Below, piece after piece: positions 15,243 to 23,488 of a stretch of DNA of 43,620 nt. Position 1 is the first letter of the stretch, and every line of letters starts with the position of its first letter. The DNA is from JABDPF01 sp036351575 (GTDB taxonomy: Bacteria > Pseudomonadota > Gammaproteobacteria > Xanthomonadales > SZUA-36), in contig JAZBPJ010000097.1 of the NCBI GenBank assembly GCA_036351575.1, positions 1 through 43,620 on the forward strand. The letters are read 5' to 3'. The notes under the pieces are model-generated. The model ran no database searches. It saw only the letters and a list, made by a program, of their open reading frames with translations, and was not told where the DNA came from. A program made the position numbers and the translations under genes.

Positions 15243-16229
15243 TCAGAGGAAAGGCAGTTCCGAGTAGCCTTCGCGATCGGAAATTTCTTTCAACCGGGCA
15301 AGAGCGGCGATCTGCACCTGCCGCACCCGTTCGCGCGTCACCCCGAGCAAAGCACCGACTTCCTCCAGGGTTTTACGGCCACCGCCGCCGAGGCCGAAGC
15401 GGTAGGAAACGACCTCGCGCTGCTGCTTCGTGAGCTGCTGCACCCAGCTGTTCAACAGGCGCTCCGCCGCACGATCCGCGCACTCCGTTTCGGGGCCGCG
15501 CAAACGATCGTCTTCGATCGAATCGACCACCGACTGCCTGGAATCGCGACCCAGCGGTTCGTCGGCGGAAGCCATGGTCTCGTTCAGGCCGAACAGGCGC
15601 GCAACGTTATCCGCATCGACACCCATTTCCTCCGCCAGCTCTTCGGCCGTCGGGCGGCGCCCCAGGCTCTGTTCCAGTTCGCGGGAAGCGCGCAGGCAGA
15701 CGGCCAGCTCACGAATGACATGGATGGGCAGCCGCACCGTGCGGCACTGGTTCATGATGGCGCGTTCGACAGCCTGGCGAATCCACCAGGTGGCGTACGT
15801 CGAGAACCTGCAGCCGCGCTCGGGATCGAACTTTTCAACGGCACGGATCAGGCCGAGATTGCCTTCTTCGACAAGATCCAGCAGCGGCAGGCCGCGGTTA
15901 ACGTAGGCGCGGGCGATGTTGACCACCAGCCTGAGGTTGGATTCGATCATGCGCTGGCGACTGGCGACACAGCCATCCTGGGCAGCACGGCTGAGCTGGA
16001 TTTCTTCTTCTGCGGTCAGCAGGGGTGCGCGTCCGATCTCGCCCAGGTAAATCCGGGTCACATCGCGGTCGGCACTCCGGCCAGTGCTGACCTTGCGGTC
16101 AGGCGCCGCCCGGCGTTTTCGCCCGTTACCCGGTGCTCCAGAACTTTTCTGCGCTCCCGGCATCCACTCTCCCCCGGCTTGTTGCCGCTGCACCGAAGCC
16201 GCCCTCACGGGCCGGTTTCGGCTCGCCAA
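15243..16229 (-). CDS. rpoS: RNA polymerase sigma factor RpoS
   Basis: A 328-residue sigma-70-family factor. Region 1.2 starts at RIYLGEIGRAPLLTAEEEI, region 2 contains RMIESNLRLVVNIARAY and the core RFSTYATWWIRQAVERAIM, and region 4 contains the helix-turn-helix KTLEEVGALLGVTRERVRQ near the end. Its size, sequence and position directly after nlpD identify RpoS rather than RpoD or RpoH. It would direct stationary-phase and stress transcription. The first ~50 residues are basic and poorly conserved, so the true start may be the internal Met at 16163 (MPGAQK). A 134-bp gap to nlpD could hold its own promoter, in addition to the rpoS promoter within nlpD known in enterobacteria. Confidence 0.92.
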   Translation of the reverse strand: MASRNRPVRAASVQRQQAGGEWMPGAQKSSGAPGNGRKRRAAPDRKVSTGRSADRDVTRIYLGEIGRAPLLTAEEEIQLSRAAQDGCVASRQRMIESNLRLVVNIARAYVNRGLPLLDLVEEGNLGLIRAVEKFDPERGCRFSTYATWWIRQAVERAIMNQCRTVRLPIHVIRELAVCLRASRELEQSLGRRPTAEELAEEMGVDADNVARLFGLNETMASADEPLGRDSRQSVVDSIEDDRLRGPETECADRAAERLLNSWVQQLTKQQREVVSYRFGLGGGGRKTLEEVGALLGVTRERVRQVQIAALARLKEISDREGYSELPFL

Positions 16230-16271
16230 TAAATGGCAAATTCGAAAAAACGATGCGTGAATCTACCACAA

Positions 16272-16299
16272 ATAATGCAAAAAAGTGCGTCTAATTGAA
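16272..16299 (-). promoter_or_regulatory. possible sigma-70 promoter for rpoS
   Basis: On the minus strand TTCAAT (16294-16299) and CATTAT (16272-16277) are separated by 16 bases and sit 43 bases or more before the rpoS start, inside an AT-rich patch unlike the surrounding GC-rich DNA. Only a pattern match. Confidence 0.3.
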
Positions 16300-16363
16300 A
16301 GCTTTAACAGAACTGTAACCGCGACCGAAGTACCGGCCACGGCAAGCCGAAGAAGCATGAATT

Positions 16364-17215
16364 TTACTTTCGAGGCAGGTAGCGAAGCGGATCCTGGGGT
16401 GTTCCATTCCGCCTTATTTCGAAGTGCAGCATGGGGCGGTTTCGTTCATCCCGTCCCATATGGGCGATCTTCTCTCCGGCGTTAACTTTCTGACCCTCGA
16501 CGACGAGGCGCTCGCGGTTGTGAGCGTAAGCACTGAGCATCCGCTCGCTGTGCTTGATAATGATCAGTTCGCCGTAGCCGATGAGGCCATTGCCGCTGTA
16601 AACCACTTCGCCGCTGGCCGTGGCCACGATCGGCCGCCCCTCTTCGCCGGCGATCTCGATGCCGTTGCGCGAGGGATCACCGGCCTTGAAACTGCTCAGC
16701 AATCGTCCCTCGACCGGCCATTTCCAGCTCGCCGGGTCTTCAGCGCTGACCGGCATGCTGCTTACCGCCGGTTTCTTCGGTTCCGGCTCTGCCGGCTTGG
16801 CGACTGCCGGTTCGGTTCTCGCGGCCGGGCTCTCCGGGGCCGCTTCGCGATCGCTTACCGACGGACCCGGCCCGACCGCGCGCGTCGTCACCGCGGTGCT
16901 TCGCGGGGGGGCGGTAAGGCGCAGCAACTGGTCCGGGTGAATGACGTACGGCGCGTCGATTCCGTTCCAGCGCGCCACGTCCCGCCAGTCGAGACCGTAA
17001 TTGAAAGCGATCGCATAGAGGGAATCTCCGCGCCTGACGCGATAATTGCCGTCGCTGGTCCGCGTGTAATCCTGTCGCGCCCGGGTGCCCTCCTCCGGAA
17101 TCCACCCCCTGCTGCAGCCGGAGACTGCGAAAACGAACCCGAGCACCAGTAGAATGAGAACCGCCGGGCGTGCCGTCAGGCCTCGTGATCCTGTCGTTTT
17201 TCTCATCATCGTCAT
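16364..17215 (-). CDS. nlpD: NlpD-type lipoprotein, LysM + degenerate LytM (amidase activator)
   Basis: A 283-residue lipoprotein with signal and lipobox VSGC giving lipid-bearing Cys34. A LysM peptidoglycan-binding domain spans about 58-101 (YRVRRGDSLYAIAFNYGL). A Pro/Ala-rich linker follows, then a C-terminal LytM/M23 domain at about 165-280. The zinc site is degenerate: the usual H-x3-D is Asn184-x2-Glu187, and the HLH motif is Met262-Leu-His264. This is the state expected of EnvC/NlpD activators of the amidase AmiC rather than of an active endopeptidase. It overlaps the pcm stop by 4 bp and precedes rpoS. Confidence 0.93.
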   Translation of the reverse strand: MTMMRKTTGSRGLTARPAVLILLVLGFVFAVSGCSRGWIPEEGTRARQDYTRTSDGNYRVRRGDSLYAIAFNYGLDWRDVARWNGIDAPYVIHPDQLLRLTAPPRSTAVTTRAVGPGPSVSDREAAPESPAARTEPAVAKPAEPEPKKPAVSSMPVSAEDPASWKWPVEGRLLSSFKAGDPSRNGIEIAGEEGRPIVATASGEVVYSGNGLIGYGELIIIKHSERMLSAYAHNRERLVVEGQKVNAGEKIAHMGRDERNRPMLHFEIRRNGTPQDPLRYLPRK

Positions 17216-17889
17216 GACAGCCCCCGCAGCATGGGTACAAAAATCACGCCGCAGAGATCGGTTTCCTCGTAGGAATCCTCGGTGCGGCGCACGGCCAGCA
17301 GGCGCTGTGCGGGCCCGTCGTCCACGGGAACGACCAGGATACCGCCCACCCTCAACTGCTCCACCAACTCGAGCGGCAGCGAACTGGCGCCTGCGGTCAC
17401 GATGATTCCATCGAACGGCGCCTGGCTCGGCCAGCCCTGGTGCCCGTCCGCGTGCCGCGTATAAATATTGTTCAGTTTGAGCTTGTGAAAGCGGCGCCGC
17501 GCCGGCTTCAGCAATGCCTCGATCCGCTCCACCGTGAACACCTGCTTCACCAGCACGGCGAGCACGGCCGCCTGATAGCCGGAACCGGTGCCGATCTCCA
17601 GCACCTTTTCCAGGGTACCGCCATCCAGCAGCGCTTCAGTCATTCGAGCGACGACCCAGGGCTGGGAAATGGTCTGACCCTTGCCGATGGGCAAAGCGGT
17701 GTCCTGGTAGACACGGCTGTACAGCGCCTCGTCGACAAATTCGTGGCGGGGCGTTGCAGCGATCGCATGCAGCACGCGTTCGTCCCGAATGCCTTTCTCG
17801 CGCAGCCGACTGACCAGGCGGTCACGCGTTCCCTGCGAGGTCATCCCGATTCCCGGGTTGGCGCTGGCCGGTTTTCTCCGATGGATCAT
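17212..17889 (-). CDS. pcm: protein-L-isoaspartate O-methyltransferase
   Basis: A SAM-dependent repair enzyme that methylates isoaspartyl residues in aged proteins. The conserved blocks are the TPRHEFVDEALYSRVYQDTA region, the ISQPWVVARM motif, the SAM-binding VLEIGTGSGYQAAVLA, and a C-terminal GGILVVPVDDG. I place the start at the ATG at 17889 (MIHRRK), which overlaps the surE stop by one base (TGATG). A TTG one codon earlier or an internal Met at 17844 (MTSQGTRDRL) are alternatives; the last fits the core family length best. It is the second gene of surE-pcm-nlpD-rpoS. Confidence 0.94.
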   Translation of the reverse strand: MIHRRKPASANPGIGMTSQGTRDRLVSRLREKGIRDERVLHAIAATPRHEFVDEALYSRVYQDTALPIGKGQTISQPWVVARMTEALLDGGTLEKVLEIGTGSGYQAAVLAVLVKQVFTVERIEALLKPARRRFHKLKLNNIYTRHADGHQGWPSQAPFDGIIVTAGASSLPLELVEQLRVGGILVVPVDDGPAQRLLAVRRTEDSYEETDLCGVIFVPMLRGLS

Positions 17890-18671
17890 CAACCCTCCCC
17901 GAACCCCGGTTCAGCGTCCTTGTCGATCTCCGACACCCAGCTGCTGACCTGGTCCAGCGCCTGGTAGCGGGTCAGGTCGACGTGAATCGGCGTGACGGAA
18001 ACCCGCTTGTTCGCGATGGCGTGGAAATCGGTCCCGGGACCGGCGTCCTGGCCTTCGCCCGCCGGACCGATCCAGTACATCGGACGCCCGCGCGGATCGT
18101 CCATCTTGACCACCGGCTCCGCGCGGTGACGGTACCCCAGGCGGGTCACTTCAAATCCATCGATCTCTTTCCAGGGCACATCGGGCACGTTCATGTTGAG
18201 GATCGTATCCGGATGCAGCGGCACCGTCATCAGGCGCTCGATCAGCAGCACGACGGCACGGGCCGCGGTTTCGAAATGCCGGGGCCGGTCCTTGAAGACC
18301 AGGGACACCGCGATGGCCGGAAAACCCAGGAAGCGGCCCTCCATGGCGGCCGCGACCGTGCCCGAGTAAATCACGTCGTCACCGAGGTTGGCGCCGGCGT
18401 TGATGCCCGAAACCACGATGTCCGGATCGTCCTCGAGCAAGCCGGTCAATGCAATGTGCACGCAATCCGAGGGGGTTCCCCTGACCCGGTAAGTCGCTTC
18501 CTCGAGTTGATCGATGCGGACCGGCGAGTCCAGTGTCAACGAATTGCTGGCCCCGCTGCAGTTGCGTTCGGGCGCGACGATCGTCACCGTTCCCAGGCGG
18601 CGTACGTGTTCCGAGAGGACTTGAATCCCCGGGGCCTCGATCCCATCGTCGTTGCTGATAAGGAAGTGCAT
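17889..18671 (-). CDS. surE: 5'/3'-nucleotidase SurE
   Basis: A 260-residue metal-dependent survival phosphatase that dephosphorylates nucleoside monophosphates. I choose the ATG at 18671 because MHFLISNDDGIEAPG is the family N-terminus with metal ligands Asp8 and Asp9; the longer frame upstream has no homology and would cross the divergent Smr gene. Further conserved blocks are APERNCSGASNSLTL, GTPSDCVHIAL, and VSGINAGANLGDDVIYSGTV. It is the first gene of the surE-pcm-nlpD-rpoS operon, divergent from Smr with 56 bp between the starts. Confidence 0.95.
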   Translation of the reverse strand: MHFLISNDDGIEAPGIQVLSEHVRRLGTVTIVAPERNCSGASNSLTLDSPVRIDQLEEATYRVRGTPSDCVHIALTGLLEDDPDIVVSGINAGANLGDDVIYSGTVAAAMEGRFLGFPAIAVSLVFKDRPRHFETAARAVVLLIERLMTVPLHPDTILNMNVPDVPWKEIDGFEVTRLGYRHRAEPVVKMDDPRGRPMYWIGPAGEGQDAGPGTDFHAIANKRVSVTPIHVDLTRYQALDQVSSWVSEIDKDAEPGFGEG

Positions 18672-18727
18672 CGCTGTTCTCACTGCGCTCGGTTGCGTTA
18701 TTGTACGGCGTGGACAGGTTGACTGAA

Positions 18728-19276
18728 ATGAGTTCGAACGACAACAAGGAAGACGATGTTTGCTTTCGGCGCGCCATGGCCGACGTGCGCCCTTTGCGCC
18801 ACTCCGGTCGCATAGAGCCCGAGCCGGCAAAGACACCGCCGCGCGCCTTTCAGCAGGAACTCGACGATCGCGAAACGCTGGCCTCCCTGCTCGACCTGAG
18901 CGCGGTCGACGAACCCGAGACCGGCGAGGAACTGCAGTGGCTGAAACCCGGCTACCCGCCGCGCACGATGCGGCGCCTGCGGCGCGGGTATTACAGTATT
19001 GCCGATACCGTTGACCTCCACCACATGACCGTGGAAACCGCCAGGCAGGTTCTGCTCGACTTCATCGAGCGGTCAGTCGAACACCGCCACGGCTGCGTTC
19101 GCATCGTTCATGGCAAGGGACTGCGCTCCCGCGACCTGCCCCAGCTCAAAGTAATGACCAACCGCGTCCTGTTTCGCCACCCGCGGGTGGTTGCCTACGC
19201 GTCCTGCCGCCCGGTCGACGGCGGAACGGGCGCCACGCTGGCGCTGCTGAAAGCGCCAAAAGGCGTGCGCAAATGA
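18728..19276 (+). CDS. Smr-domain protein (SmrA-like putative endonuclease)
   Basis: A 182-residue protein with a charged N-terminal half and a C-terminal Smr domain (about 95-175). The signature VDLHHMTVETARQVLLDFI is followed by VRIVHGKGLRSRD, in which the HGKG loop is the putative nuclease/nucleic-acid site. The ATG at 18728 is preferred to an upstream TTG. Homologues (YdaL/SmrA) are reported to nick DNA, but the physiological role is unclear. It overlaps the next gene by 4 bp, so these two are coupled. Confidence 0.88.
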   Translation: MSSNDNKEDDVCFRRAMADVRPLRHSGRIEPEPAKTPPRAFQQELDDRETLASLLDLSAVDEPETGEELQWLKPGYPPRTMRRLRRGYYSIADTVDLHHMTVETARQVLLDFIERSVEHRHGCVRIVHGKGLRSRDLPQLKVMTNRVLFRHPRVVAYASCRPVDGGTGATLALLKAPKGVRK

Positions 19277-19599
19277 GCATCGCCGGCCTGTTGCTGTTTA
19301 CCACCCTCGGGCTTGCCGCCGTGGCCTGGTGGCGACTGCTCAAAGGCAAGGAAACGGCCCGGGCGGCAGCGTCGGCGACCTGCCGGGAACATGGGCTGGT
19401 ATTGATGGACGACACGGTCATGCTCAGCTCGATACAGCTGCGCAGACAGGACCCCGTGAACGCCTGGGGGCTCAGGTACCGCTTCGACTACGCACAGCGG
19501 GGAATCCTGCACCACGGCGGCAGCGTGATCCTGGCGCCCGGACATCGTCCGGTGACGGTCATAGAGACGGAAGACGGCCCGCTGATCCAGCAACTGTAG
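19273..19599 (+). CDS. DUF3301 membrane-anchored protein
   Basis: A 108-residue protein with one N-terminal membrane segment (about 3-22) and a soluble domain beginning ATCREHGLVLMDDTVML, the hallmark of DUF3301, followed by an aromatic YRFDYAQRGILHHGG stretch. Function is unknown. It overlaps the Smr gene by 4 bp (ATGA) and is convergent with sspB, 9 bp away. Confidence 0.85.
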   Translation: MSIAGLLLFTTLGLAAVAWWRLLKGKETARAAASATCREHGLVLMDDTVMLSSIQLRRQDPVNAWGLRYRFDYAQRGILHHGGSVILAPGHRPVTVIETEDGPLIQQL

Positions 19600-19607
19600 C
19601 GGGCGTA

Positions 19608-20003
19608 TTACTTGACAATTTCCAGGTGCGGCCGCTTTTCCGGGCCGGAGGTATCGTCGCTGCCGTCCGGGTCGTCGGTCGGTTCTTCCTGGGCGAACAT
19701 CATGCCCTGCCCGTTTTCCTTGCAGTAAATGGCCAGCACCGCATCGATCGGAACGACAACGTCGCAGGACCTGCCCGCGAACCTGGCGTTGAACGTCAGC
19801 CACTCGTTACCCAGGTGCAGGTCGCGCACCGCGGCCGGGTCGATGTTGAGGATGACTTTGCCTTTCTGAATCGAATGCTCGGGAACGTCGACGCCGTCCA
19901 TGTCCGCGTCCACCAGCACGTGCGGTGTCATTCCGTTGTCGCCGATCCATTCATACAGCGCGCGCAAAAGATACGGGCGGTTGGACGTCATCTCCCCGGA
20001 CAT
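19608..20003 (-). CDS. sspB: ClpXP protease specificity-enhancing factor SspB
   Basis: A 131-residue adaptor that binds ssrA-tagged proteins and delivers them to ClpXP. The globular domain shows RPYLLRALYEWIGDNGMTPH at the N-terminus and NEWLTFNARFAGRSCDVVVP centrally. An acidic disordered linker (about 105-122) leads to the C-terminal ClpX-docking tail RPHLEIVK, which resembles the PxLRVVK XB motif of E. coli. It is 12 bp downstream of sspA. Confidence 0.94.
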   Translation of the reverse strand: MSGEMTSNRPYLLRALYEWIGDNGMTPHVLVDADMDGVDVPEHSIQKGKVILNIDPAAVRDLHLGNEWLTFNARFAGRSCDVVVPIDAVLAIYCKENGQGMMFAQEEPTDDPDGSDDTSGPEKRPHLEIVK

Positions 20004-20015
20004 GAATCCTGCCTG

Positions 20016-20654
20016 TCAGGAACCCGGGAGGGCCAGGTCCTTCTCGGTCTGGGTCAGGCTGGTTTTGAACGACGGACGCGAAAACAGGCGGTGGGCATAA
20101 GCTTCCACGGAGGCCCCCGGCTTGCCGAGTTTCACGCCATAGTTGGGAAGACGCCAGAGCAGGGGGCCGAGCGTGCAGTCCACCAGGCTCAATTCATCGC
20201 TGAGCAGGTATTCGGACATTTTGAACAGGTCGTTCGCGGCAAGGATGCTCTCCTTCAGTTGCTTCGCGGCCGTGTCCCTGGTCTTGCCTTTGGAGCGCTC
20301 CACCTTGTTGGCGAGCGCGTACCAATCCTTCTGTACACGATGGTGAACCAGCCGCAGTTGAGCCCGCGAAACGGGATCCACCGGCATCAGCGGAGGGTGC
20401 GGATATCGCTCGTCAAGGTAATCGTTGATGACGCCGGCGTCGTAAAGGACGAGATCGCGGTCCACCAGGGTGGGCGTCTCGTTGTACGGATTCAGCTCGG
20501 CCAGGTCGGCCGCGGCGGACTCGTCCCGGGAAACGTAGACGATATCGACATTGATTCCTTTTTCGGCAAGAACAAAACGCACCCGGTGACAGTCGAGTGA
20601 CGATTCGGATGAATACAAAGCCATGGTCGAACGACCTCGAACTGCTGTTACCAC
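20016..20654 (-). CDS. sspA: stringent starvation protein A (GST fold)
   Basis: A 212-residue RNA-polymerase-associated GST-like protein. The N-terminal thioredoxin-like domain (about 10-88) shows HRVRFVLAEKGINVDIVYV, LNPYNETPTLVDRDL and YLDERYPHPPLMPVDPV; the last is a strong SspA signature (PHPPLMPV). An all-helical C-terminal domain follows. The start MVTAVRGRSTMALYSSES aligns with known SspA. It lacks the catalytic Ser/Tyr/Cys typical of active GSTs. It follows cytochrome c1 by 66 bp, part of the conserved petABC-sspAB order. Confidence 0.94.
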   Translation of the reverse strand: MVTAVRGRSTMALYSSESSLDCHRVRFVLAEKGINVDIVYVSRDESAAADLAELNPYNETPTLVDRDLVLYDAGVINDYLDERYPHPPLMPVDPVSRAQLRLVHHRVQKDWYALANKVERSKGKTRDTAAKQLKESILAANDLFKMSEYLLSDELSLVDCTLGPLLWRLPNYGVKLGKPGASVEAYAHRLFSRPSFKTSLTQTEKDLALPGS

Positions 20655-20720
20655 ATTATTCTCCTGATTAATCAGGGTTCGCGGCCGCGCTGGGCGGCAC
20701 GAACCATTATTTCCTTGAGC

Positions 20721-21455
20721 TCAATGAACGTCCCGCCAGAATTCCGACTTCATCAAGTAGGCGACCCCGGTGAACAGCCCGAGGAACAGCAGCACCCAGA
20801 TGCCGATGTCGGTGCGCTTGAGCTTGGCGGGCTCTGCCAGATACTCCAGAAATGTCACGAGGTCGTTGACCGTTGCCTCGTATGCTTCGGGCGACTGCAG
20901 CCCGGGCTCGTAGACGACGAGGTGATCGATAACATCGTGGCCAGCGTCATCCTTCGCGTACATCGGTTTCTGGATGCCCTGAAGCTGCCACATCACGTGT
21001 GGCATCGAAGCGTTGGGAAGCGCCAGGTTGTTCCAGCCGCCGGTTTCGTCTTCGTAAAAGGTCATCATGTAAGTGTACAGCCAGTCCGTGCCGCGAGAGC
21101 GCGCAACGAGCGACAGGTTCGGCGGCGTCTTGCCCAGCCAGGCTTCGGCGTCCTGCGGCCGCATGGCGATTTCCATCCTGTCGCCGATCTTCGCGTCCGA
21201 GAACACCAGGTTTTCCATGACATCGTCCTCTTCCAGGCCCAGGTCCTGGGCCAGGCGGTTGTAGCGCATGTACGAAGCGTCATGGCAGGAGAGGCAGTAG
21301 TTGACGAACAGCCGCGCACCGCGCTGCAACGACGCCGTGTCCCGGACGTTGGTGTCAGCGTGCATCAGGTTTCCGGCGGCGGCGGCGAAAACGGGCAAGC
21401 TGGCCGACGTCATGATGGCCAGGCTGAAAATGACTGCGAAAGGCTTCATGTTCAT
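20721..21455 (-). CDS. petC: ubiquinol-cytochrome c reductase, cytochrome c1
   Basis: A 244-residue haem protein of the bc1 complex. The signal peptide is about residues 1-25. The covalent haem motif is Cys54-Leu-Ser-Cys57-His58 (VNYCLSCHDASYMRYNRL), the likely distal Met ligand is in the NASMPHVMW region, and a C-terminal membrane anchor (about 215-235, IGIWVLLFLGLFTGVAYLM) holds it in the inner membrane. It carries electrons from the Rieske protein to soluble cytochrome c. The ATG shares one base with the petB stop. Confidence 0.95.
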   Translation of the reverse strand: MNMKPFAVIFSLAIMTSASLPVFAAAAGNLMHADTNVRDTASLQRGARLFVNYCLSCHDASYMRYNRLAQDLGLEEDDVMENLVFSDAKIGDRMEIAMRPQDAEAWLGKTPPNLSLVARSRGTDWLYTYMMTFYEDETGGWNNLALPNASMPHVMWQLQGIQKPMYAKDDAGHDVIDHLVVYEPGLQSPEAYEATVNDLVTFLEYLAEPAKLKRTDIGIWVLLFLGLFTGVAYLMKSEFWRDVH

Positions 21456-22696
21456 CAGTGGGTCAACCTCTCGGGTACCGGCTTGGTCTTTGCCTTCGGG
21501 CTCAGGAAAAACAGCAGCACGAAGAAGGAGAAATACACGAAGGTCCAGATCCTCATCTCGACGGTCTGGGCCGGGGTGCCCTCCGCCATGCCCAGCATGC
21601 CGAGACGGATGAAGGCGATAACGAACAGGGTCAGCAGGATCTTGTACCAGAGCCCCTTGTAGCGAATCGACTTGGCGGGAGAGCGATCCAGCCAGGGCAG
21701 GAGAAACAGCACGCCAACCGAGATGCCCATCAGGATAACGCCCATCAGCTTATCGGGCACGGCCTTCAGGATCGCGTAGTAGGGCGTGAAATACCAGACC
21801 GGCTTGATGTGTGCGGGCGTCACCAGCGGATCGGCCGGAATGAAATTGTCATGCTCAAGGAACAGTCCGCCGGCTTCGGGCCAGAAGAATATCACGAAGG
21901 CAAAGATCATCAGGAAGAAACCGATGCCGAAGGTGTCCTTGATCGTGTAGTAGGGATGGAACGGGATGCCGTCCACGGGGATACCGTTCTCATCCTTGTT
22001 GGCCTTGATTTCGATACCGTCCGGGTTGTTTGAACCGTTTTCACGCAGCGCGACGAGATGCAGCAGAACCAGCCCGAGCAGGGCCAGCGGCAATGCGATC
22101 ACGTGCAGCGCGAAAAAGCGGTTCAGCGTTGCATCGGAGATGAAATAATCACCGCGGATCCACTCCGTCAGGCCTTCGCCGATCCAGGGGATCGCTCCGA
22201 ACAGGTTGATGATCACCTGCGCGCCCCAGTAGGACATCTGGCCCCACGGCAGCACGTAGCCCATGAAAGCTTCCGCCATCAGGGCCACGTAGATCAACAT
22301 GCCGAACACCCAGACGAGTTCCCGCGGCGCTCTGTGCGAGCCATACAACAGGGCCCGGAACATGTGCAGGTAGACGACGATGAAGAAGAACGAGGCGCCG
22401 GTGGAATGCATGTAGCGGATCAGCCAGCCCCACTCGACGTCGCGCATGATGTATTCGACCGAGGCGAAGGCGAGTTCGGCGTCGGGCTTGTAGTGCATGG
22501 TCAGGAAAATGCCCGACAGGATCTGGATCGCGAGAACGACCAGCGAGAGCACGCCAAAGTAGTACCAGAAATTGAAATTCTTGGGCGCGTAGTAGCCCGT
22601 CATCACGTTCTTCCAGAACGCGGTGACCGGCAACCGGGCGTCGAACCAGTCCAGCAGCGCGTTGCCGCTCTTTTCGCGGGTGTTGTCGTTGCCCAT
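21455..22696 (-). CDS. petB: ubiquinol-cytochrome c reductase, cytochrome b
   Basis: A 413-residue polytopic protein. It starts NALLDWFDARLPVTAFWKN, and the conserved quinol-site and haem segments are visible: GWLIRYMHSTGASFFFIVVY, GYVLPWGQMSYWGA, and the PEWY-equivalent loop reading KPVWYFTPYYAILKAVP. His residues in helices B and D for the two b haems are present (e.g. MHSTGAS, HMFRALLYG, ALHVIALPL, LLHLVAL). The loop has PVWY instead of PEWY, a substitution at the Qo-site glutamate that is reported in several proteobacterial lineages. It overlaps both pet neighbours by one base. Confidence 0.95.
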   Translation of the reverse strand: MGNDNTREKSGNALLDWFDARLPVTAFWKNVMTGYYAPKNFNFWYYFGVLSLVVLAIQILSGIFLTMHYKPDAELAFASVEYIMRDVEWGWLIRYMHSTGASFFFIVVYLHMFRALLYGSHRAPRELVWVFGMLIYVALMAEAFMGYVLPWGQMSYWGAQVIINLFGAIPWIGEGLTEWIRGDYFISDATLNRFFALHVIALPLALLGLVLLHLVALRENGSNNPDGIEIKANKDENGIPVDGIPFHPYYTIKDTFGIGFFLMIFAFVIFFWPEAGGLFLEHDNFIPADPLVTPAHIKPVWYFTPYYAILKAVPDKLMGVILMGISVGVLFLLPWLDRSPAKSIRYKGLWYKILLTLFVIAFIRLGMLGMAEGTPAQTVEMRIWTFVYFSFFVLLFFLSPKAKTKPVPERLTH

Positions 22697-23292
22697 CAGA
22701 CGGCTCCTTCAGGGTTGACGCCGATGACCAGTGTCGAGTCATCGATGTAGCTGTACGGGGGAATGCGCAGGTTGGTCGGCGCCGGCACGCCCTTGTAGAC
22801 GCGGCCCGCCAGGTCGAACTTGGACTTGTGGCAGGGGCAGTAAAAACCACCTTTCCAATTCTCTTCAAACGGCTGCGGCCCAACCTCCGGCACCATCTGG
22901 GGAATGCAGCCCAGGTGCGTGCAGTGCATGTTCACCACCAGGAACTCGTCGCGCAGCGCGCGGCCGTCATTCCGGGCATACTCGGGCTGATCGGACTCCT
23001 GCGACTGCGGATCGCGCAGGTCCCCGTCCACTGCGGGCAGCAGGCCAAGGGTTTCTTCGCTGCGACGCAGGATACCGATCGTCTGCCCGCGCCATTGCAC
23101 CTTGAGGATCTGACCGGGTTCGAGGCCGTCCAGCGGCACCTGGACCGGCGCACCCACGGCCCGGGCCCGGGCGCTTGGTTTCCAGGTCTTTATGAACGGA
23201 ACAGCTACGAATCCTGCGCCCACGGCGCCTACAGCAGAGGTGGCGGCCACCAGAAACCGGCGCCGGTTTTTGTTTACGCCATCACTTGGCAT
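22696..23292 (-). CDS. petA: ubiquinol-cytochrome c reductase, Rieske iron-sulfur subunit
   Basis: A 198-residue protein with a twin-arginine-like start (NKNRRRFLVAATSAVGAVGA) and a single N-terminal membrane anchor. The 2Fe-2S ligands are Cys124 and His126 in CTHLGC and Cys152 and His155 in CPCH; Cys129 and Cys154 form the expected disulfide. The flexible hinge region (ARARAVGAPVQV) follows the anchor. It is the first gene of the bc1 operon petA-petB-petC, followed by sspA-sspB. Confidence 0.96.
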   Translation of the reverse strand: MPSDGVNKNRRRFLVAATSAVGAVGAGFVAVPFIKTWKPSARARAVGAPVQVPLDGLEPGQILKVQWRGQTIGILRRSEETLGLLPAVDGDLRDPQSQESDQPEYARNDGRALRDEFLVVNMHCTHLGCIPQMVPEVGPQPFEENWKGGFYCPCHKSKFDLAGRVYKGVPAPTNLRIPPYSYIDDSTLVIGVNPEGAV

Positions 23293-23432
23293 GCGTTTCT
23301 CCAGATGGGTGCGAACCCTGAGAGGTTTTTGTGTTCAGAGTATTCAAGGAGCGAAAGCGTGAAATCCCGAGCGTCGCATTGCGCCGTGAGACTGTCCGAA
23401 ACGAGCCCCAAACCCTTACATTAAAGAACAGT

Positions 23433-23462
23433 ATTTTATCCGAAAGAACTCATGTTAAACAA
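23433..23462 (-). promoter_or_regulatory. possible sigma-70 promoter for petABC-sspAB
   Basis: On the minus strand TTGTTT (23457-23462) and TAAAAT (23433-23438) are separated by 18 bases within the AT-rich divergent gap 23293-23488. Only a pattern match; the 5' leader would be about 140 bases. Confidence 0.3.
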
Positions 23463-23488
23463 CGGATTAAGCGAATAGAATTGAAAAT

